64,000 nucleotides of DNA from Sporosarcina ureae. GTDB taxonomy: Bacteria; Bacillota; Bacilli; Bacillales_A; Planococcaceae. The notes below the pieces were generated by a model that searched no databases, was not told where the DNA came from, and saw nothing but the letters and a program-made list of their open reading frames with translations. The translations under genes and the position numbers were made by a program. The stretch covers positions 3,129,001 through 3,193,000 of the forward strand of contig NZ_CP015109.1 of the NCBI RefSeq assembly GCF_002082015.1. The letters are read 5' to 3'. Below, in pieces: positions 57,264 through 64,000 of the stretch (its first letter is position 1; every line of letters begins with the position of its first letter).

Positions 57264-57282
57264 ACAAAGGTTCTAATTTTAC

Positions 57283-57312
57283 TTGACATGGAATCATACG
57301 TTCTCTTATAAT
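57283..57312 (+). promoter_or_regulatory. yneA promoter
   Basis: TTGACA (57283-57288), 18-base spacer, TATAAT (57307-57312), near consensus. Confidence 0.85.
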
Positions 57313-57314
57313 TA

Positions 57315-57341
57315 AGAACAAGCATTCCGAACATGTATTCT
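57315..57341. promoter_or_regulatory. LexA boxes of yneA
   Basis: CGAACATGTATTCT (57328-57341) fits the SOS box at 8 of 10 fixed positions, just downstream of the -10. AGAACAAGCATTCC (57315-57328) is a weaker, adjoining copy. Confidence 0.6.
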
Positions 57342-57369
57342 TAACGTACGAATTAGAGGAGGAGTTACA

Positions 57370-58346
<977 letters not shown>

Positions 58347-58413
58347 TAGGTTGCACTTTTCCTTCAGGTTGTTTACATTTTATTAAACGACTAACTTATG
58401 GAGGTTTTTAAAG

Positions 58414-58650
58414 ATGCTACCGGAAAAGAAAATAAAACGTATTAATGAATTGGCGAATAAAAAGAAAACAACAGGATTATCGATTGAGGAAGCAAAAGAA
58501 CAGACACATCTAAGAAAGGAATACTTGGAAACATTCCGTTCAAGTATGCGTGAAACCATTGAATCAGTCAAAGTAGTAGATCCAGAAGGTAATGATGTAA
58601 CACCTGAAAAAGTCAAACAGGCAAGAGAGAACCAAAAGCCGTTAAATTGA
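58414..58650 (+). CDS. ynzC: YnzC family DUF896 protein
   Basis: A 78-residue helical protein beginning [23 protein letters not shown], the DUF896 signature, followed by [29 protein letters not shown] precedes the ATG. Third gene of the SOS operon; function unknown. Confidence 0.94.
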   Translation: MLPEKKIKRINELANKKKTTGLSIEEAKEQTHLRKEYLETFRSSMRETIESVKVVDPEGNDVTPEKVKQARENQKPLN

Positions 58651-58670
58651 TGATAGGTAAAGGATTAACA

Positions 58671-58699
58671 TTGTAATTAACTCTGGAATTGACTACACT
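58671..58699 (+). promoter_or_regulatory. Candidate promoter of tkt
   Basis: TTGTAA (58671-58676), 17-base spacer, TACACT (58694-58699). Confidence 0.55.
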
Positions 58700-58758
58700 A
58701 GAGAAGGAATACGTACTATAAAACACTCATAAGAGGCAGGATGGAAAGGATGTACAGC

Positions 58759-60765
58759 ATGACCGAAAAAATCGATCAACTGGCAATAACGACAATCCGA
58801 ACATTATCAATCGATGCGATTGAAAAAGCGAATTCTGGTCACCCGGGATTACCGATGGGTGCAGCACCGATGGCTTACACATTATGGACGCAACATTTAC
58901 ATCATAACCCATCAAACCCTCAATGGTTCAATCGTGACCGGTTCGTACTTTCAGCAGGACACGGCTCGATGTTACTCTACAGCTTGCTGCATCTAAGCGG
59001 CTACGGCTTGACAATTGAGGACATAAAGAATTTCAGACAATGGGATTCAAAAACCCCTGGACATCCAGAGTATGGACATACAGTAGGAGTTGAAGCGACG
59101 ACAGGGCCGCTTGGACAAGGAATTGGTATGGCTGTAGGCATGGCAATGGCTGAAAAACATCTAGCCGCAACATATAACAAACCTGGTTTTGATATTGTCG
59201 ATCACTACACTTATGCACTATGCGGAGACGGAGATTTGATGGAAGGTGTAGCGGCAGAGGCAATCTCTATGGCGGGTCACCTTCAATTAAATAAACTGAT
59301 TGTGCTATATGATAGTAACGACATCTCTTTAGATGGCGATTTGGATATGTCATTCTCAGAAAATATTAGAAAGCGTTTTGAATCATATGGCTGGAACTAT
59401 GCACGTGTAGAAGACGGCAATGATACAAAATCCGTTTCTGATGCAATTGAAAAAGCAAAAGGTAATACAGGCGGGCCGACAATCATTGAAGTGAAAACTG
59501 TGATCGGCTATGGTTCACCAAACAAGTCTGGTAAAGCAGATGCACACGGTGCACCATTAGGTGAAGATGAAATGGCTCTTACGAAAGAGTATTATAAGTG
59601 GACATTCGAAGAGGACTTCTATGTACCTGAAGAAGTCTATGACCGCTTTAATTCAGCGACTGATCAATTGGGTGTTCAATCAGAGCAACAATGGAATGAA
59701 TTATTCGCAAGCTATGAAAATGAACATAAAGAATTGGCAGCACAGTTTAAACAAGCAATTGCAAATGAACTTCCAGGCGATTTAAAAGAACAAATGCCAG
59801 TTTATGAAGCAGGTGCTTCTGTTGCGACTCGTTCAGCATCTGGAGAATCAATCAATGCCCTTGCAAAAGCAATACCTGCTTTATTCGGTGGTAGTGCGGA
59901 TCTTGCCGGTTCAAATAAGACGACGATTAAAAACGCGGAAGATTTTTCTGCCGAAAACTATTCGGGTCGTAATATCTGGTTTGGTGTGCGTGAATTCGCG
60001 ATGGGTACTGCTCTTAACGGCATGACGCTTCACGGTGGAGTGAAAGTATTTGGCGGAACATTTTTCGTGTTTAGCGACTATGTACGTCCTGCTATCCGTC
60101 TGTCAGCATTAATGGGCTTGCCTGTAACATATGTCTTTACACATGATAGTGTGGCGGTTGGAGAAGATGGACCTACTCATGAACCTGTTGAACAATTGGC
60201 TTCATTACGTGCAATGCCTGGATTATCTATCATCCGTCCAGCAGATGGAAACGAAACATCTGCAGCATGGCATATAGCTGCCACTTCGAAAGACACGCCG
60301 ACAGTCCTAGTGCTGTCTAGACAAAACCTTGAAGTATTACCGACATCACAAGAACTTGCGATGGAATATGTACCAAAAGGTGCGTATGTCGTATCACCTG
60401 CTACTAAAGAACAAGCGGACGGTTTACTGCTTGCAAGCGGTTCAGAGGTAAGTCTTGCGGTTGAAGCCCAGAAAGCACTTAAAGAACAGGATATTGACGT
60501 CAGTGTTGTTTCTATGCCTTCATGGGATTTGTTTGAGAAGCAGGATCAAGCATATAAAGATTCAGTACTTCCAAAGAACATCAAAAAGAGAGTAGCAATC
60601 GAGATGGGAGCTTCCCTCGGCTGGCATAAATACACAGGCGATGAAGGAACTGTCATGGCAATCGATACATTCGGTGCGAGTGCGCCTGGCGACTTAGTCA
60701 TTGAAAAGTATGGTTTTACTGTAGACAATGTTGTAAAAGAAATGACAAATCTATTAAATAATTAA
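58759..60765 (+). CDS. tkt: Transketolase
   Basis: Thiamine-diphosphate enzyme of the pentose phosphate pathway; 668 residues from ATG 58759 ([17 protein letters not shown]), eight bases after GAAAGGA. ATG 58741 and 58750 are in-frame alternatives. Motifs: [37 protein letters not shown], the ThDP motif [13 protein letters not shown], and [20 protein letters not shown]. Confidence 0.97.
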   Translation: MTEKIDQLAITTIRTLSIDAIEKANSGHPGLPMGAAPMAYTLWTQHLHHNPSNPQWFNRDRFVLSAGHGSMLLYSLLHLSGYGLTIEDIKNFRQWDSKTPGHPEYGHTVGVEATTGPLGQGIGMAVGMAMAEKHLAATYNKPGFDIVDHYTYALCGDGDLMEGVAAEAISMAGHLQLNKLIVLYDSNDISLDGDLDMSFSENIRKRFESYGWNYARVEDGNDTKSVSDAIEKAKGNTGGPTIIEVKTVIGYGSPNKSGKADAHGAPLGEDEMALTKEYYKWTFEEDFYVPEEVYDRFNSATDQLGVQSEQQWNELFASYENEHKELAAQFKQAIANELPGDLKEQMPVYEAGASVATRSASGESINALAKAIPALFGGSADLAGSNKTTIKNAEDFSAENYSGRNIWFGVREFAMGTALNGMTLHGGVKVFGGTFFVFSDYVRPAIRLSALMGLPVTYVFTHDSVAVGEDGPTHEPVEQLASLRAMPGLSIIRPADGNETSAAWHIAATSKDTPTVLVLSRQNLEVLPTSQELAMEYVPKGAYVVSPATKEQADGLLLASGSEVSLAVEAQKALKEQDIDVSVVSMPSWDLFEKQDQAYKDSVLPKNIKKRVAIEMGASLGWHKYTGDEGTVMAIDTFGASAPGDLVIEKYGFTVDNVVKEMTNLLNN

Positions 60766-60773
60766 TTATACGT

Positions 60774-60813
60774 AATACACGGCTCTTACTATGTCAGAGC
60801 CGTGTATTTTTTT
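60774..60813 (+). terminator. Terminator of tkt
   Basis: AATACACGGCTCT (60774-60786) pairs with AGAGCCGTGTATT (60796-60808), then T residues. Confidence 0.93.
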
Positions 60814-60909
60814 GCGCAGCTTTACGACAATAATAGTGATGAAGTTTTCCGCAAACTGACACGATTTACTTAAGACAAGTTCTATGATAGATAGTAGGAG
60901 GTGTTCGTT

Positions 60910-61350
60910 ATGAGGAAGTATGAAATATTTAAGATTAAGTCAGCGTATCAATCCTTCATAATGGGGCGTGAACGTTTATTATTTGAGCTACTAACAGTAG
61001 GCCCTTCTACGAATTATCAAGAAATTGAATATTTATGTGATCAGTTGAATCAGAGGGAACTGGATAGCATCATTCAGAATACCCTAGGGAAAAATTTTGA
61101 TGAACTGGATTCATATCATAATGAATATCGATTAACACACTTAATCAAGGGAGAGGTCTTCATTAAAATGGGTACACACAGTATAGAAGTGTACTGTCAA
61201 GGTTCACGAATGTTGGACTTAGATTTATTTGTAGCATTATCATCTTCTACAGATCGTTTTTTTGCAGTCATGAATGAACAGGAAGAATGCGGGTGGCTCA
61301 AACCACTTAAACACTCTGAGCGCATGATTCTAGAAAATACGATGATGTAA
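60910..61350 (+). CDS. sirA: Sporulation inhibitor of replication SirA (YneE)
   Basis: A 146-residue protein from ATG 60910, seven bases after AGGAGGTG. In B. subtilis SirA binds DnaA domain I and blocks new rounds of replication when sporulation starts. Conserved features are GRERLLFELL near the N-terminus and CGWLKPLKHSERMI at the end. Identity is by these and by the tkt-sirA-yneF order; overall conservation is low. Confidence 0.85.
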   Translation: MRKYEIFKIKSAYQSFIMGRERLLFELLTVGPSTNYQEIEYLCDQLNQRELDSIIQNTLGKNFDELDSYHNEYRLTHLIKGEVFIKMGTHSIEVYCQGSRMLDLDLFVALSSSTDRFFAVMNEQEECGWLKPLKHSERMILENTMM

Positions 61351-61378
61351 AAACTTCCGCACAATTTGCGTACAGTCA

Positions 61379-61408
61379 TTGCTATTCACTGCCGCTATGT
61401 TGTATAAT
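61379..61408 (+). promoter_or_regulatory. Promoter of yneF
   Basis: TTGCTA (61379-61384), 18-base spacer, TATAAT (61403-61408). Confidence 0.7.
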
Positions 61409-61460
61409 CCTTCTTGGTAGTATGTAATCGAACTATTTTTATGAGGGAGGTTTGGCAGTA

Positions 61461-61697
61461 ATGACTTTATGGATAGCAATTTTATTGATCGTCGTCGCTT
61501 TGATCGGCGGAGTAGCACTCGGCTTTTTCATAGCACGTAAATATATGATGAATTATTTGAAGGAAAATCCGCCAATTAATGAGCAAATGTTACGTATGAT
61601 GATGATGCAAATGGGACAGAAACCTTCTCAAAAGAAAATTAATCAAATGATGGCTCAGATGAACAAGGTTCAAGATAAGCCTGCTAAAAAAAAATAA
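61461..61697 (+). CDS. yneF: YneF family small membrane protein
   Basis: A 78-residue UPF0154 protein from ATG 61461, ten bases after GGGAGG. One N-terminal transmembrane helix (about 3-26) is followed by the family signature [38 protein letters not shown] in pieces. Very Met-rich. Function unknown. Confidence 0.95.
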   Translation: MTLWIAILLIVVALIGGVALGFFIARKYMMNYLKENPPINEQMLRMMMMQMGQKPSQKKINQMMAQMNKVQDKPAKKK

Positions 61698-61703
61698 GTA
61701 AAA

Positions 61704-61742
61704 CTCCGTGAACAGCAAATTTGCTAACACGGAGCTTTTTTA
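61704..61742 (+). terminator. Terminator of yneF
   Basis: CTCCGTG (61704-61710) pairs with CACGGAG (61728-61734), with an inner AGCAAATTTGCT palindrome and a T run. It may also serve the converging hydrolase gene. Confidence 0.85.
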
Positions 61743-61764
61743 GTTTTTGCTGTATAATAGTATT

Positions 61765-62688
61765 TTAGTATAAACGGAATCGATTTAAAAATTTCTGAAC
61801 TGTTTGTAAGTATTCATCGGGATTATCATTGTACGATTTGGCATGTGCCCCTTTGGCGAACAGCTTCATCATTTTATCGCCTTCTTTTAATTCGTATAAC
61901 TCTTCCGTCATTCGCGGCAAGATGAAGGTATCTTCCATGCTGTGTATAAATAATACGGGCTTATCGATGAAATTCATCACTTCGCGAGGAGAAACAGCTG
62001 CAGAAGTATAGCCATCACGAATCTTCAAAAATAAATTGGCGATTCGCAAGCTCATGGAAGTTTTAAACGGCATCTCTGTGCGAATGATATGCAATAGTTG
62101 CTCTGAGAAATCTGAAAATGGACAATCAGATATATAGAAATCTGCTTCATCTTCGTACGTACCTGCATATAACAGCGTAGTGGCTGCTCCCATGGATTCC
62201 CCATGAATGCCAATCAATGCACGCTTCCCGACGCGTTTCCGAACAGCTGTCACGACTTCTTTTAAATCCATTTTTTCATAAAAACCAAAACTTGTTGTTT
62301 TTCCACCTGAATCACCATGCCGCCGATGGTCAAAAATAACGGAATTAAATCCTAAACGTTCAAAAAGACGGGCATATTTGATAGAATTTACTTTGTTTTC
62401 CGTTACGCCATGACAGATAACCACCGTTCTCGTTGTATCTAAAGGCCGCAAGAAAATCGCGCGTAAGTTATAGCCATTAGGTGATGGAATCCAAATATTA
62501 TCTTTTCTTACGGTTTCAAACCATTGATGATCGAAGCGTTTAGCAATCATCTCGCGCTGCAAAATAAACTCCGAATCTTTTATTTTTAAATACATCATTC
62601 GATTTGTGACAAGAATTCCGAAAATGGTTAGAAACGCTGTAATAATACTTGATACTATGCCAATAATATACATTACTCTACGTTTCAT
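61765..62688 (-). CDS. yqkD: Membrane-anchored alpha/beta hydrolase (YqkD-like)
   Basis: A 307-residue hydrolase from ATG 62688 (MKRRVMYIIG), with AAGGGGG upstream. An N-terminal membrane anchor (about 5-29) precedes the catalytic domain. CHGVTENK, the nucleophile motif HGESMGAAT, D in HSMEDTFI and H in KGAHAKSY give a plausible Ser-Asp-His triad. Substrate unknown. It lies 14 bases behind the decayed HMG-CoA lyase gene and near a yqkK-like gene, as yqkD does in Bacillus. Confidence 0.85.
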   Translation of the reverse strand: MKRRVMYIIGIVSSIITAFLTIFGILVTNRMMYLKIKDSEFILQREMIAKRFDHQWFETVRKDNIWIPSPNGYNLRAIFLRPLDTTRTVVICHGVTENKVNSIKYARLFERLGFNSVIFDHRRHGDSGGKTTSFGFYEKMDLKEVVTAVRKRVGKRALIGIHGESMGAATTLLYAGTYEDEADFYISDCPFSDFSEQLLHIIRTEMPFKTSMSLRIANLFLKIRDGYTSAAVSPREVMNFIDKPVLFIHSMEDTFILPRMTEELYELKEGDKMMKLFAKGAHAKSYNDNPDEYLQTVQKFLNRFRLY

Positions 62689-62702
62689 CAAAATCCCCCT
62701 TC

Positions 62703-63595
62703 CTATTTCTTTTTATATAACTTATACATGGCGGTTTCAACAGGACGTGACAAATAATGTGCGACCTATTCTACTGAAGCACATATGTTATCCATAACAA
62801 CCCCTGTATCTATCTCGACAGATGGCAATAGATATAACACGTCTTCCGTTGCGACATTCCCTGTAGCGTCGGGTACAAAAGGACAACCGACAAGTCCGCC
62901 TAGAGGAACGAATCGGTCAACATCCGCTTGTAAAGAGGCGTAAATATTAGTTAATCCTAATTTATAGGGATCATGGAAATATACTGTAATCAAATTATCT
63001 GGGAACTGAATTTTTAGTTTTTTAAGTAGAGTAAAATTTGCTAGTGGATTTGCTATACCCTCAGTATCTGCCACACTTAATTCATCTACACCTATCTCGA
63101 CAAACTTTTCGCAAAGGGCCAGAGTTTGCTCAGGCAAAATAAATCCTTCATACGGACAGTGAAATGCTGTAGAGATACAGGCTCTGACAAAATGATGATT
63201 TAATTTGAGGTGATTAACAATCGGTCGTAGCATCTCCACGCTCTCTGCAGTAGAGCGATTGATAGTATGTTGATTCAAGGTATTCCTTACACCTACAAAG
63301 ACTGCTACACTATTTACGTCAGTTTTTAGGGCATTCTCAACCCCACGTGCATTCGGCGTGAGAACAAGTTGCCTGCCTTGTTTGCGTATCTGGTCTATAA
63401 TCTTTTTGGAATTAGACATTTACGGAACCCACTTACGTGATACAAGAGAATTCACTTCCATTTCCTGTATACTTGCTTGCTGTAAAGAATGTATAAAAGC
63501 TAATTTTTGATCAGTAAAAATACTACTTTTTCATTTTGTAAACCATCAAGCGGTCCAACCTCGATTAACGTCACGTTTTTTGGTAAACTATACAT
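62703..63595 (-). pseudogene. Decayed hydroxymethylglutaryl-CoA lyase gene
   Basis: Reading the minus strand from ATG 63595 gives MYSLPKNVTLIEVGPLDGLQNEK, the start of HMG-CoA lyase (family motif GPRDGLQNE, here R to L). A single-base loss near 63522 shifts the frame; the homologous sequence continues as IFTDQKLAFIHSL...LVSRKWVP. An in-frame TAA (63422-63420) interrupts it, and the rest (63419-62769) runs through LTPNARGVENAL, FHCPYEGFI, ELSVADTEGIANP, VYFHDP and GGLVGCPFVPDATGNVATED. A TAG (62768-62766) stops it, and VAHYLSRPVETAMYKLYKKK follows in frame to 62703. Total length fits an intact enzyme of about 297 residues. The 217-residue piece may still be translated but lacks the catalytic N-terminus. 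Confidence 0.88.
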
Positions 63596-63721
63596 ACGCA
63601 TCTCTCCCTCAATCTATTGTACGTAATATAAGCGAATAAGAGCAATGTAAAACCCTTGGCAATTAATTGGATAAAAACAATAGAATGCAACTCTTTTATC
63701 AAATAGAAAGTAGTGATTATT

Positions 63722-63979
63722 ATGGCGAAAAAACATCGAAAAGCACCAAGTAACCAAAAGAACAGTACGGTAGAAGATTCAGCAACTTCACTTTCAGATC
63801 TAATGAGCGATGATATGTTAGCTAAATTAAAAGGAATGAAGCAGGAAATGAAAGCGGAAGAAGACATGAAATTGGAACAAGAAAAAGAAAAACGTATTCA
63901 AGAGCGCAAAGAACGTGAAAAAAATAAAAGCTTTGAAGAATTACTAGAGGAATATGGATATGATGGAACAAAGTATTAA
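63722..63979 (+). CDS. YqkK-like DUF3886 small protein
   Basis: An 85-residue, strongly charged protein from ATG 63722 (MAKKHRKAPSNQ). Residues 25-40 (LSDLMSDDMLAKLKGM) and the end EKNKSFEELLEEYGYD match the DUF3886/YqkK pattern; the middle is a Glu/Lys helix likely to be coiled coil. Only a weak AGAAAG site precedes it. Divergent from the HMG-CoA lyase remnant. Function unknown. Confidence 0.85.
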   Translation: MAKKHRKAPSNQKNSTVEDSATSLSDLMSDDMLAKLKGMKQEMKAEEDMKLEQEKEKRIQERKEREKNKSFEELLEEYGYDGTKY

Positions 63980-64000
63980 GAAAATTATATAAATAGGCGT

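Noticed and set aside
62766-63419. 217-codon frame as an independent HMG-CoA lyase-like gene
   Set aside because: Homology continues on both sides across a frameshift and two stops, so it is a fragment of a pseudogene.

Overview
The window is an ordinary chromosomal core region of a low-to-moderate G+C, endospore-forming Gram-positive bacterium (Bacillota, Bacillales). Spore genes are spread through it: dpaA/dpaB (dipicolinate synthase), spoIIIE, spoVS, cotE and sirA. Gene order closely follows the Bacillus subtilis chromosome from rseP to yneF. Several genes usual in Bacillus are absent from their expected places: dapG, tepA, ymfC, ymfJ, tdh/kbl, spoVK, hflX and glnRA. The proteins look most like those of Planococcaceae such as Sporosarcina or Lysinibacillus; that family call is inference. 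I see no phage, transposon, CRISPR array, tRNA or rRNA.

Layout. 1-7067: 3' end of rseP, proS and polC. 7097-14335: the nusA-infB operon (rimP, nusA, ylxR, ylxQ, infB, ylxP, rbfA, truB, ribF). 14343-18353: rpsO with its promoter and leader, pnp and an M16 peptidase. 18412-22132: ymxH-dpaA-dpaB, then asd and dapA, which together lead from aspartyl phosphate to dipicolinate. 22170-26343: rnjB (RNase J2) and spoIIIE. 26344-31612: a 350-bp regulatory region and a purine-nucleoside ABC importer (nupN-nupO-nupP-nupQ). 31822-38804: M16 pair ymfF/ymfH, ymfI, a DUF3388 protein, rodZ, pgsA and cinA. 38886-42995: recA with a LexA box, a 540-bp gap holding a strong promoter and a structured leader, then rny and ymdB. 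43088-46773: spoVS, miaB, ricA (ymcA), cotE and a small lipoprotein. 46913-55171: mutS, mutL, glpD, a monoacylglycerol-lipase-like hydrolase, miaA and hfq. 55183-61742: ynbB, then lexA divergent from the SOS operon yneA-yneB-ynzC, then tkt, sirA and yneF. 61765-63979: a YqkD-like hydrolase behind a decayed HMG-CoA lyase gene, and a YqkK-like small protein.

The genes form modules. Translation and RNA metabolism: proS, nusA, infB, rbfA, truB, rpsO, pnp, rnjB, rny, miaA, miaB, hfq. DNA replication, repair and SOS: polC, recA, mutSL, lexA, yneA. Sporulation: the dipicolinate cluster, spoVS, cotE, spoIIIE, sirA. Envelope: rseP, rodZ, pgsA, M16 peptidases.

No clearly novel multi-gene system is present. 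The most unusual sequence-level observations are: cotE appears to start at CTG; the rny leader has mutually exclusive pairings like a switch; the prolyl-tRNA synthetase departs from consensus in its class II motifs; rodZ contains a 17-bp perfect inverted repeat that encodes nearly the same peptide on both strands; and the HMG-CoA lyase gene carries one frameshift and two in-frame stops.
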